A stretch of 64,000 bases of DNA from Lathyrus oleraceus (taxonomy: Eukaryota > Streptophyta > Magnoliopsida > Fabales > Fabaceae), in the NCBI RefSeq assembly GCF_024323335.1, contig NC_066579.1, forward strand, positions 247,931,575 through 247,995,574, in the 5' to 3' direction. Positions within the stretch are counted from its first letter, which is position 1. Every line of letters begins with the position of its first letter. This document shows, piece by piece, positions 11,889 through 23,400 of this stretch. Below the pieces are notes generated by a model that was not told where the DNA came from, did not search any database, and worked only from the letters and a program-made list of their open reading frames with translations. Both the position numbers and the translations under genes were made by a program.

Positions 11889-12687
11889 GTTGGTTCCTAA
11901 CCCCATTGAATACAATGATCCTTCTCCTTCCCCAAATTTTGAATTCCCTGTGTTTGAGGCTGAGGAGGAAAGTGATGAAGAAATGAGTGATGAATTATCT
12001 CGTCTTCTTGAGAAAGAAGGAAAAGCCATTCATCCATTCGAAGAGCAGATTGGGTTAGTCAACTTGGTTTCTGAAGATGATGTGAATGAAGTCAAGATTG
12101 GGTCTCGACTGTGTCCAGATGCGAAGAAGGGGTTGATTGATCTTCTTCGAGAGTATTCAGATGTGTATGTTTGGTCCTATCAAGACATGCCTGGTTTGGA
12201 TTATGAGATTGTGGAGCATAGATTGCCGTTGAAGCCAGAATGCCCACCAGTCAAGCAGAAGTTGAGAAGAACGCATCCTGATATGGTAGTGAAGATCAAA
12301 GAAGAAGTGCATAAGCAGATTGATGTTGGTTTCCTTGTTATTGCTGAGTATCCGCAGTGGGTGGCCAATATTGTGCCTGTTCTGAAGAAGGATGGAAAAG
12401 TTTGCATGTGTGTTGATTATAGAGATTTGAATAAAGCTAGTCCGAAAGATGATTTCCCTCTGTCGCACATTGATATGTTGGTAGATAATACTCCTAAACT
12501 CAAAGTCTTTTCGTTTATGGATGGATTTTCCAGATATAATCAGATCAATATGGCACCCGAAGATATGGAAAAGACCACATTCATTACACCTTGGGGAACA
12601 TTCTGTTATAGAGTGATGCCTTTCGGTTTGAAGAATGCTGGTGCAACTTACCAAAGACCAATGACTACTATTTTTCATGATATGATG
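11889..12687 (+). pseudogene. Reverse transcriptase of element B, N-terminal part
   Basis: Open for the whole stretch (about 266 codons) from the intron acceptor up to the N1 insertion. Ty3/gypsy RT motifs in order: HRLPLKPECPPVKQKLRR, DGKVCMCVDYRDLNKASPKD, FMDGFSRYNQINMAPEDMEK and ITPWGTFCYRVMPFGLKNAG. An acidic stretch at 11960-12010 precedes the RT. It ends at …IFHDMM, and the frame resumes after N1 at HKEIEVYVDD. The open frame runs 15 codons into N1 (to 12732) and stops there. Confidence 0.92.
12683..12687. repeat. Target-site duplication of N1, left copy (TGATG)
   Basis: TGATG precedes TGTAAG at 12688 and recurs at 17056-17060 right after the LTR end. Removing one copy and N1 restores the RT reading frame exactly as seen in element A (43881-43895). 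Confidence 0.95.
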
Positions 12688-13250
12688 TGTAAGACCCCAG
12701 TTTTGACCCTAAGATCCCTCATGGCATCATAACATTGCATTTGCATTGCCTCAAGGATCTTTAGCATCTTGGTTCCCTTTGCCTTTGGGTTGGACTCCTT
12801 GTGATTCGTTTGAGATCACCAAGCATGCTTGAATTATACATCATTGTTTCTCTTACTTTTGTTTACTAACCAAAAGCATAAAAATGTGTCACTAACATCT
12901 TTTGTTTGAAGCTTGAGTATCATCCAAGACACTTTGTGGGTTCTATTTAGATGATCAGTCAACACAAGGGAATGGCTTGAGAAACTTCCAACAGGTTCAA
13001 ATGGGGTTTATTCGTCAGTCAAAATGTTAATCTTGAAGGAGCAAAAGTTTGTTCATGAGCTGTCATGCTCGCTAGGCGAGCAGAATGGGTCGCCTAGCGA
13101 ATCCCAAGAAAAGCCACCAGAATCACCTACGCTCAGAGGAATTTCTTGAACTGTCATGCTCGCTAGGCGAAGCCCACGTGTTTAACAAAAAAAAAATTAA
13201 AGAAAGAAGAACGAAAAACGAAAAAAAAACAAATAAATAAATAAATAAAT
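12688..13250 (+). repeat. Truncated 5' LTR of N1
   Basis: Aligns with 15311-15870 of the 3' LTR nearly base for base, then stops in an (AAAT)n/(AATA)n microsatellite. The deletion breakpoint therefore lies in a slippage-prone stretch. The TATA-like site of the 3' LTR (offset about 624) is not retained. Confidence 0.85.
13068..13100. repeat. Perfect inverted repeat (TCGCTAGGCGA hairpin) in N1 5' LTR
   Basis: The arms CTCGCTAGGCGA (13068-13079) and TCGCCTAGCGA (13090-13100) are complementary over 11 bases with a 10-base loop. A third half-site lies at 13159-13170. The 3' LTR keeps the same hairpin at 15691-15724 with 12 paired bases. Confidence 0.9.
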
Positions 13251-15310
13251 AATTGATGATTCCCGATAAATCATTTATCTCCTCCGATAAATAAATAAAT
13301 AAATAATAAATAATTGGGCAAGAGCGGTATTTGGTGGTTGATCCTGATAAATCCTTTATCTCCTCGGATAAATTCCCCAGTAGAGTTGTTGGTGTGGTGG
13401 ACCTTGTCTGTGATAACTCTCGTCCTCAGCTGGAATGATTGATGATTCATCCCCTGCAGAGTTCTTTGCTTCCTGGTATCTCTGATCCCCAACAGATTGG
13501 ATACTCCCCGGTGAACTTGGCTTTCTCTCTTGAGATGTAGTACCGGGTGGTTGATTCCTGGACTTAGTTGTGTTAGATATGTCTGTTTGTCAGCATACAT
13601 CATACATAAACCACGCATATTCATGCATAATTATAACATTCAGATATTCATGTTGCATTCTTTGCCATATATCGTTGTTTGCTGTCTCCTGCTATTTGGT
13701 GATATACTTCCCCGAGCAGATGTGTGTGTCTGATCTCTCCATATAGAGTCAGCTCCATAAGCAAAAAGTGTCTATCCTTTCTTCCATATTCCCCACCGGG
13801 TTATATCCTCGTGGATGTCGATTGTTTTTGTTCCTTCCCGACACATATATTGGGATGGTTTTCCCCATTGAGTTATATCCTCATCGGGACAAGTCTTGAT
13901 TTGGTGTGCCTATCTAGTTTGATCCTAGATCGGTCTCTTGAGACTCTTTTCCTGTTTCCCCGTGGTAAATGAACAATTGCTCAATAATTAGTAATTATCA
14001 TCCCCGACGGAGTCTGTGTTTCTCTACCCTCATACCGGTAGTTGTAAACCCTATTTCTTCCCTTTTTGCAGAGTAACTTTTTTTAGCTCATCTTTAATTG
14101 GTGATAGTTATCTTCATCCAATATTCGGTGATGATATCCCCTCATCTGCTTGGATAATTGCCCTGATTATGCAATTTATTCCCAGCGGGTCATCTCTCGT
14201 CTACCTTGTTGTTGTTGGTAACGATTGTTTCTCTCCTGAATTGTTCATCATTATATACCTAGTTTCGGTATCCCGATGCCTCTTCTTTTCGGTCGATTTA
14301 TCCTTTGTTAACCCAGTAACTGGTTCTGGATAATCGTCCATGCGAGTATATTATCTATGTTCTGACGGTAATAGATAGTATATCTCATGCACTCTCAGGT
14401 CTGAAGCCTTTTGTTCTTCCCTAGTTGAGTAAGATTCGTATCCCCTTTGTGGAATCGAGTATCCATCCTGTAATCGAGTTTGCTTTAGCCCTCTTTTGGA
14501 TGATGAGTGTTTTGGGAATATTCCCCAATTCACGCCTTGGTTGGTCACCTATTATATGCCCAGTAACCGGTATCCCTGGTGTTCCTTCCTCTCTGCTCCT
14601 TATTATGACTTTTTGTCCCCTATGGAGTAAGAATCCCTGAGTTGAAGTATACCTTTTAGGTTTTCCTCAGACGTTTTGAAGTTTTGATATCTCTCACCCT
14701 TATACCGGTCTTAGATCTTCATTCTTCCCGAGCATGTTGTATCTCTCGTCCTTTCGTCGGTGTCCAAACCCATTGTCTCGTTGAGCTTATTGCCCAGTAA
14801 CCGGTAATACATCATCCCGCTACTTCCCCAGGAGTGTCCTTGTGGACATCCCCAGCGAAGTCCCTTAGTGGATTGTTTTCATCCGGATTTTATCCGAAGT
14901 ATCCGATGTGGATAGTTTTTTGTTGTATTGGCATATTCCCCAATACATGCATCTTCGAGTCAGCTCGAGTCTTTCCATTGGATATTTTCCCTTTGGAATT
15001 CTGTTCCCCACGCTTTGAGTCGTGACCTGCTCGCGCATTTTTATCCCTTTTCTATCCCCAAGAGAGTCCCCAGGGTCTTGGTCCCATGGAGTGAATTGCT
15101 CATATGGATTATAAGTGGCTTCTGATTTCTTTGCTTTTGTGGACACATATCTCCACAGAGTGCTACCATTTTTCATACCTACATTTGCATCATGAGGTCT
15201 CTTAGGGACCAAATTCGTCTCTTTGTTATTATTTAAGCCCATTCTACCCCGTCGAGACAAAGATTTTAACCTTCACTTCTCCGGCTAGAATGACCTTAAA
15301 TAAGGGCATC
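13251..15310 (+). other. 3' UTR of N1
   Basis: No gene. Pyrimidine-rich sequence with many 'cccc(a/g)gcagagt', 'cccagtaaccggtaat' and 'gttatatcctc' motifs, as in the 3' UTRs of B (18450-20410) and A (47150-49500). It ends with 'cttaaataagggcatc', the polypurine tract before the LTR (about 15296-15310). An (AATA)n stretch lies at 13216-13310. Confidence 0.8.
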
Positions 15311-17055
15311 TGTAAGACCCCAATTTTGACCCTAAGATCCCTCATGGCATCATAACATTGCATTTGCATTGACTCAAGGATCTTTAGCATCTTGGTTCCC
15401 TTTGCCTTTGGGTGGGACTCCTTGTGATTGGTTTGAGATCACCAATCATGCTTGAATTATACATCATTGTTTCTCTTACTTTTGTTTACTAACCAAATGC
15501 ACAAAAATGTGTCACTAACATCTTTTGATTGAAGCTTGAGTATCATCCAAGACACTTTATGGGTTCTATTTAGATGATCAGTCAACACAAGGGAATGGCT
15601 TGAGATACTTCCAACAGGTTCAAATGGGGTCTATTCGTCAGTCAAAACGTTAATCTTGAAGGAGCAAAAGTTTTTTCATGAGCTGTCATGCTCGCTAGGC
15701 GAGCAGAATGGGTCGCCTAGCGAGTCCCAAGAAAAGCCACCAGAATCACCTACGTTCAGAGGAATTTCTTGAACTGTCATGCTCGGTAGGCGAAACCCAC
15801 GTGTTTAAAAAAAAAAAAAAAAAAGAACGAAAAAAAAAAAAACGAAAAACGAAAAATAAATAAATAAAATATAACAGAAAAATTTTGGACTTGGGCCTCT
15901 CTCATTTGAGCCCACAGGTCCCCAAAAATCAGGTTATAAATTCAGAGTTTCAGTGAAACAAAAGGCAATTCTATTCCTATTACCCTGGCAGGAAAAAGAT
16001 AGTGAGAGAAGAGCTAATAGAGTTCAGAGCAACCTCCAGAGACTGAAGGGAACTCATCTGCAAAGAACCAATTCCCTCTCATATAAACCCTAAAAGTGAT
16101 TTGCTTGGTGTTCCACTTTATTTGTGGGGTACCACCTGGAGGTCTATTCCAATTACCTGTACTGACTCACTTTCTTTGATGGTGCTAGCTTGAGAGATCT
16201 CTGGGTTTCTTATCTCTTTAATTGTCGTTGCTTCGGATCTTTATCCATACGGTAGATCTCTCAATCCCTTTACTTTTCCCGCATGTTACCGATTTCTTAG
16301 GTTTCGTATAGCCTCTCGTGGCATGTCATTTAAGGTAGCGCGGTTCCTTCATCTAGGACTGCCTTTTTGCATGAGCATCCCTAAACACCCCAAACTCATT
16401 GATTTTTCTTCTCCTAAGAACACGTTTACTCCTTCTACTACAGGTGAGTAAGTCTCCAAAGGTCGAGCATCCGGTAGATTGCGTAGTAACGTTGTTCAAC
16501 CTTTACCCCGTAGTTAGTCGAACTACATTTTGCTCTGATTTTCATCCCAGATGAGATACGTAGGCATAAGACGTGATGTCTTAGCGAGCACACTCCTCTT
16601 TAACCCCTAGGTAGCCGAGCTACGAAGACTTTGATTCTCAGATTCAGATGAGATACGTATGCAGTGGATGCGACGTCCGTGCGAGTCATTTTCTTTTGAC
16701 CCTTCTTTTAGTAAGTAGTACATTAGATAAACATACACGCTTTTCTCATCCCTTCAATCATGTTTGCACAAATAAATTTTCAAAAAAAAAAACAACAACC
16801 TTTGCAACAAATGTGAAAAGGGCTCCCTAGGAGTACCTAGGATGCTTTGGGTGCCTAATACCATCCCATTGCATAACCAACCCCCTTACCCAGATCTCTG
16901 ACATTTTTACTAGTTTTTGATTCGATAAAACTTTTAGGTTTTTGTTCGCTTTCTAACCATTCCTTTGGATAAATAGAAGTGCGGTGGCAACTCGACTTGT
17001 ATGATTTACCTTGGATTTAGTCAATATCCCTAATGGTAACGAATACCCCGCTACA
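15311..17055 (+). repeat. 3' LTR of N1
   Basis: 1745 bp, TGTAAG…CTACA. It holds the hairpin at 15691-15724, A-rich tracts at 15808-15860, a TATA-like 'ttataaattc' at 15934-15943, two copies of the 'gatacgtaggca' motif (16555, 16650), and 'ggataaatagaagtgcggtggcaactc' near the 3' end. Confidence 0.9.
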
Positions 17056-17060
17056 TGATG
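17056..17060. repeat. Target-site duplication of N1, right copy (TGATG)
   Basis: Identical to 12683-12687. Confidence 0.95.
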
Positions 17061-17865
17061 CATAAAGAGATTGAAGTTTATGTCGATGACATGATTTCTA
17101 AATCGAGTGATGAAGAAAAACATGTTGAGCATTTATTGAAGCTATTCCAGCGTTTGAGGAAGTATAAACTCCGCTTGAATGCCAATAAGTGTACATTTGG
17201 TGTTTGTTACTGTAAGTTGTTGGGCTTTATTGTCAGCGAGAAGGGTATTGAAGTTTATCCTACCAATGTCAAAGCAATACAAGAGATACTTGTGCCCCAA
17301 ACTGAGAAGCAAGTCAGAGGTTTTCTCGACCGCTTGAATTATATATCAAGATTGATTTCACACATGACTACCACATATGCGCCTATATTCAAGCTTCTTC
17401 GGAAAGATCAGTCTTGTGATTGGACCAAAGACTTCCATAAAGCTTTTGATAATATCAAAGAGTGTCTGCTTGAACCTCCGATCTTGTCTCCACCTATTAA
17501 TGGAAGGTCGTTGATCATGTATTTGATTATGCTTGAAGATAGTATGGGTTGTGTTCTTGGTCAACAAGATGAAACTGGAAACAAAGAATTTGCAATTTAC
17601 TATCTCACTATTCTATGCTAGAGAAGACTTGTTACGATTGGCTTGGGCTGCTAAGCGTCTACGTCAATATATGTTGAATCATACCACTTGGTTGATATCC
17701 AAAATGGATTCAATCAAGTATATTTTTGAGAAGCCTAGTTTAACTAGGAGAATCGCCCGTTGGCAGATGTTGTTATCTGAGTATGATATCGAATACCGAT
17801 CTCAGAAGGAGATCAAAGGTAGTATCTTGGCTGACCATTTGGCTCACCAAACAATTGAAGATTAG
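17061..17865 (+). pseudogene. Reverse transcriptase C-terminal part and RNase H of element B, broken
   Basis: Continues the RT interrupted at 12687. The catalytic YVDD lies at 17079-17090 (the two Asp codons at 17085-17090). It is followed by the RT connection (LGFIVSEKGIEVYP) and the RNase H region (LLRKDQSCDWTKDFHKAF, YLIMLEDSMGCVLGQQDE). Compared with element A (44440-44480), about 28 bases are missing near 17610, which removes the stretch around a conserved acidic residue and shifts the frame. The second frame runs to ADHLAHQTIED and a stop at 17863. Everything corresponding to 44725-46590 of A (second RNase H and all of integrase) is absent. Confidence 0.88.
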
Positions 17866-20413
17866 GCAAAAACCTGAAAGGGCGACTTAGGCAAAAATGA
17901 GCGTCTCGGTGGATTAAAAACCCGAAAGGGCGATCCAGGCAAAAATTAGAGACATAAAACAGAAAAAGAATTTTCCCGATAAGTTGAGTACCCCACCCTG
18001 GGGCAACTTATGCAAAAATAAGTGATTTTGGCAAGTAACTGCATTCTGCTGATCTTCCAGTCTTGGAGAAACTTTGTTGAGCACAAGGGTTGACGTCGAT
18101 TCATCATCCGCAGTGGCAGCCAAAAGCACAACAGATATCAAGAGTTGGTGGAAAGATTAGTGATCATTTGTATTCAATGTAACCCTTTTCCATGTAAATT
18201 ACCATTTTAAACTTTGTAAAATCTATGGAGTCTTGTCATTTATGGACTACCATTCTATTAAATAAAGTTGAACTTTTCTCCAAACGTTTCCACTCTTATT
18301 TACTTCAGCCAAATAGTTTTAAATTTTATTATGATCATCTTTGAAATTAAAATTTTAAATCAAAATCATTTTTCTTTAACATATAAAAGCATGAATTTTA
18401 AGAGCAAGTAAAAGAAATGTCAATAGCAATTCAAAAACAGCAAGCCCTAAGTGTGGAGCATTGATGGTTCCCCCGAGCAGTTAACCCTCGGTTATCCCCA
18501 GCCGAGTTGGTCGATTCATTTCCCCTGCGGAGTGTTTGTCCCTAGTGGAGTTTGTGCATAAGTTCCCAGCAGGATCGATGATTACCCAGCCAGTTTGATC
18601 TCCAGCAGAGTGAGGAGGATTTCCTCAGTAGTTTGCATAATGGCGGTAGAACTTTGGTTTCCCCACTAGTTGCCATCCGGCTCACTCCAAGTCAGAGTTT
18701 CCTCCTAGTTTTTGAGAAGCTATTTCCGTTTATTCTCTGTTAATTTTGTCTCCCATTCAATATGGTGTTGATTTAAAATTAGCCGCAGATTCGATAAGGT
18801 CTCCCTTTCTCAGTTGATATCCTCCTTCCCCGACTAGGGTTGAGCCTGTGGGATGTTGATCTCTCTTTTCTCCAGCATTTGTCTCCCTCTTTTATGGATT
18901 GACCGAGGATTGTATCGATAATTCATTTTTGCGACACCTTTGAATCCTTTGCGATTGTTTTGTCAGCATAATCATCATGTATACATATACATATACATAT
19001 ACACCCATATAATCTCATAATTGCATAATATTAATTCATTGTTTGAGATTCTCATTCTCTGTTATGGAGGTACTTTATCCTCATACAAGTTTGGTGTTTG
19101 TCCTCCCTCAATTGTAGAGTGTCAGCCCCTTAAGTATAAAGACTTTAACCTTTCTCCCTTCCCCACTGAGTTATCTCCTCGTGGATGATTATTATTTCAA
19201 TTTCCTCCCTAGTTGATTATCTGGATGGAATCACTCCCCTTGAGTTATATCCTCATTGGTTTGAGTCTTGACTGACAATTTCTTTCTAGATCTTACCTAG
19301 ATAGATGGTTTGGGTCCCCTAATAGTTTATTACCCAGTAACTGGTAATATGCTTCTTAGTTTGCAGTTTGTTACTTTTTGCCCAATACCCGGAAAAAGTA
19401 ACCTTGTTTTTCTCCTCAGTGGAGTCCCTAGTGGATTCATTTCTATGTTTCCCTGGAAGTATATCCTTGACATGTTCATCCTAACCGATGATAGATATTT
19501 TCTTCCCCTGTCTGAGTTTATCCTTGATATGTTCATCCTAACCGATGACGGATACTCTCACCTTTGGTATTCTACCCAGTAAAAAGGTAGTTGTAATCCC
19601 TATGTTATTCCCTAGAGAGTTAATCCTTCATATGTTCATCCTAACCAATGACAAATTTTCTTTCTTTTGAGTTTATACTTGATATGTTCACCCTAACCGG
19701 TGACGAATATTTCTCATCTTTGGTCTTCTGCCCATTAACTGGTAGTTGTGAATCCCATTTTCTGCAGTTTTCCCCAGCAAGGCTATTCTTACCCAGTAAC
19801 CGGTAATGAGTATACCCGCCTGACGGTTCCCTGCGAGTCATCCTTGATATGTTCATCCTAATCGATGACGGGTGTCCTCTCTGCCAGATCTTTATTATCT
19901 CCTTACCTAGTAGCCAGTAGTGGATAATAAATTTCTACTTCTCCTGTGTTGAAGTCTATTTCTTCCCCAGTTGAGTTGAGTGTGTATTTCCTTAGTGAAA
20001 TCCCTTTTCCTACATGATTCAAGTATGCCAATTATATCCTGATCTACTCGTTTCCCCTGCAGGTGGTTTTCCCCGGCTGAGTCCTTCCATTTTATGGAAT
20101 TCCTCTAGTCTCCCAGTTGTTTTTAAGTCGTAGTCTAGCCTACACACAACCTCTTTTATCCCTTCAGAGTCTTTTTCTCCCTAGTTAGCTTTCCTTACGG
20201 AATGCATTACGCTCCTGCGGACTTTCGGTCGCTCTGATTTGCTTTTCCTTTGTGGCAACATTTCCCCACAGAGAATTTGCTTTCATATTCACATCATATG
20301 CATCATGAGGTCTCTTAGGGATCAAAATTTGTTTCTAGATGTTGTTATTTAAGCCCATTCTACTGAGTTGACACGAAGATTTTAACCTTCACCTCCTCAG
20401 TTAGAATGTCCTT
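17866..20413 (+). other. 3' UTR of element B
   Basis: No gene. It starts with two 'cgaaagggcga' blocks and 'gataagttgagtaccccacc', shared with A at 46580-46720. Then come pyrimidine-rich 'cccc(a/g)g' motifs, a (CATATA)n stretch at 18975-19005, and the 'gatatgttcatcctaacc' repeat cluster. Confidence 0.8.
19465..19870 (+). repeat. Tandem repeat cluster in 3' UTR of element B
   Basis: Five copies of 'atccttgatatgttcatcct' followed by 'aaccgatgacggat', near 19465, 19527, 19626, 19676 and 19842, mixed with 'cccagtaaccggtaat' motifs. Element A has about nine copies at the matching place. Confidence 0.85.
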
Positions 20414-20426
20414 AAATAGGGGCAAA
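20414..20426 (+). other. Polypurine tract of element B
   Basis: AAATAGGGGCAAA directly before the 3' LTR, at the position for plus-strand priming. Element A has AAATAGGGGCAGC (49519-49531). Confidence 0.8.
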
Positions 20427-23400
20427 TGTAAGACCCTAATTTTGACCCTAAGATCCCTCATGCAATTTCATCATATGCAATAGCATTGGGAACATACCTT
20501 GGCATCCTCCTGACCCCTCTTTCACTGGGTTTGCTTTGGGAGAGATCACCAAGCACTATGTGATTGTATCATACTTGTACATTATCATTTTACTAACCAA
20601 AATACCAAATATGTCTTTGCATTTTCCTAACTCTTTTGTAGGTAGGGCATGATCATCATTGATCTATCAAGTTCATATATAGGGTTTAAGACCCTCATAG
20701 CTAAGAGAACAACCAAGGATTGATTCACAATGTCTCAAAGCATCATATATGAGTCCGAATTATCTCTATATTTTATATTGATCAAGCATTCTTCAAGAAT
20801 TTGGAGGTGATTTGCCTGGGAAACCCTAGTTTGACTTGGTATCTGGAGTAACTTCTCCAACAAGCTATCTCACCAATTATTCAAATTTCTCAAGGGACAT
20901 TTCAAAATTCATCATCTTATTCATATATTATCTACCATGAGCCTAGAAAGTCAAGAGAATTGGAAGTTAGCAAGTTGGTTGATGGTGGTTGGCCAGATGA
21001 ATTCATCTTATCATAACTGGGTCTCCCTAGACCCTATATCCTACACTTTTCACCATATGAAAATGATTCCAAGAGAAACGTTACTCTAGCTGACATTCCA
21101 AACAACTTTCATGTTGAAGTATAGAGCTAATTTTGCTTGGATAGTCATTTTACATGTTGAAACATTATAGGTCATTTTGTCTAAACCCTAATTTGAAAGT
21201 CAATTTCCCAAAACAATAACTTGCTCAATTTTTATGAGACGAAAGATTTCCAAGTTTCACAATCAAATTCAAGATGTCTAATTCAACTTTGATGTTTTGA
21301 GTGAGAGCTAAATCAACTTTTATGAGCATGTGATATGAGGATACATTATAGGTCATTTTTGCCCTATACCATTGAACAAGTGATTTTCCTCAACTTCAAA
21401 AATGCCTAACTCTATCATTCTAAATCCAAATGACATGAAATCGGTGACCATTTTGAAGGTATTTGAAAGAGTTACAACTTTGACGAAGACACGTTTCTCA
21501 TTTGGAGCTCACATAAAAGGTTAATTAAAGTGGAATATTCAGATATATGACTTAACACTTTGAAAAAATTTCAACATGTTGAAATTTCCAAACTTCCACC
21601 TCAAAATTCACCATGATCCAAGTCCCAAATGGAAAAGTGTCAAACATAAAAGTTGTTCCCCTTGATCTAAAATTTACAAAGAGTCATATTTCATGCATTT
21701 TGGATGAGGTTTGCTAGGGTTGCGCATGGTCTTAATAGGTCTGCATCAAGTGGAAAAATCAAATGTCCAAAACTCCATTTCACATTGCCTTGCCATTCAA
21801 GCATCATTTGAACTCCAGTACAATTGCAATTGGATCAAAATGGATTACTTCATGGTCCTGTACACGCCCATGCAAGCTTGTGCATCATATTGCCAAATTT
21901 AGCAAATTTTCAAGTGTGCAATTATCAATCCCAAATGCTATAAATACAAGGCCTCTGAGCTCATTTCAAAGACACCCTGCGCACCAACTTTTCCCCTCAA
22001 TTGAAACCCTCACAATTCAAAGGAAAACCTGAGAATTTTCAACTTGAAAATTGAGTTTGAATCTCACTGTTTGGAGATTCAAAAACTCCATGATCCAAAG
22101 CTTTGTTCCATCACCAAACCACTTCTGCAAGCTCCTCGAGTGTGATCAAGTCAAGTTTGAAGCAAGCAAGATCCAGTTCTGCACAACATTGAAGGTAATT
22201 TTCAGAAATCTTCTTCTCTTCGATTCTCACTCAATTGTCATCAATTCTCTTGGATATTTGGTTGTCTGAAGTCCTACCAATGTAGGCAAGAAGATTGAGT
22301 TTCTTTGAGGTCAAATCGAAGAAACTCAGTTGACACACCTCAAAGTTCAACTCCTCATATCTTTTTATATATTTGGGGTTAGTTGAAATGGAGGTCAGAT
22401 TCGTGCTCTACGTCATTTTTTCTTTCAGATCATGTCCTCTTTTTTCATTTTTTTGATGGTGATGACTGAACCAGTGCGGTGAGCCTCGCCTAAGAAGGTT
22501 ATCGGAGTTCCAGCAACGGTGGTGTGATGGACAGGTTCTGAGCCATTGATCTCATTTGAAATGTTTTAATCTCACACGTTGGTTCTGATTACCATTGCTG
22601 TGGCGCGCTGACTCAAGTGTACCATGTAGCGCGCATTTTCATCCACTTGATCTGCCACCTCAATTAACGAGGGAGATCAAGTGGTCCACATTTTTTTTTG
22701 ATTATTTGAATTTCATTTAATTTGTTTTATTTTCATCAATTCATATTAATTTTAATGTTGATCCAAAAAATATTAGAGTTTCACCAAAAAAATTTAAATA
22801 AAATCCTCTTTCATATTTTGAATTAAAATTATTTTTTGGATCATTATTAATATTTTTCATGATTTAATTGATTTTGTGAATACTTTTAATTGTTTAAAAA
22901 TACTTTTAAGTTTCCAAAAATTCTGAATTTTTTTCTCCAAGGTCCTTTGACCTTGTTTGACCTATGATAAATCTCATGGCCATTTCTTTGGTGTTTTGAT
23001 CGGATTTTAGGAATTTGAAAAACCATATTTAATTTAATGCATTATTTTTAGTATTTTTAAATTGAATAAATGCCAAATAATTGTGTTGAGCCATTTTAAT
23101 TGATTGTATAAGTTTTACTTGTGTTGTTGGGCCTTGGTCAAGGTTGATTTAACTTTGTTAGGTTAAGATCATTGGATTTAGGGGATTGATGGAATGTACA
23201 TTCCATCTCCCAAAATGAATGAATGATCTTAATTTGGTAAAAGTCCTCCTTTGTCCAATTTGAGTTTTGATCCATCCCCCTCCCTCTTCATCTAATTCCC
23301 TTTCTTTTTGCATCCATTTCATTTGGCCTATGATATCTCAAGGTCCTAAGGCTTGTTGATTGAAAAATCAACATAAGTATGGATGAGATTAGGCCACCTC

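Larger units (their letters stand above)
12688..17055 (+). mobile_element. N1: deletion derivative of an Ogre-related element inside the RT of B
   Basis: 4.37 kb. It has a truncated 5' LTR (12688 to about 13250), an Ogre-type 3' UTR (13251-15310) and a complete 3' LTR (15311-17055). The rest of the 5' LTR, PBS, ORF1, gag and pol are gone. Both LTRs start TGTAAGACCCCA and are related to, but shorter than, those of A and B (1.75 kb against 4.7 kb). The open frames inside are not coding. Confidence 0.9.

Noticed and set aside
12157..12678. 173-codon minus-strand frame antisense to RT
   Set aside because: The sense strand is a clear RT with conserved motifs, and the antisense frame is broken in element A at the matching place (43381-43611 is the only remnant).
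13271..15260. Several plus- and minus-strand frames inside N1
   Set aside because: They lie in a 3' UTR-type stretch with repeat motifs and no protein similarity recognisable by eye.
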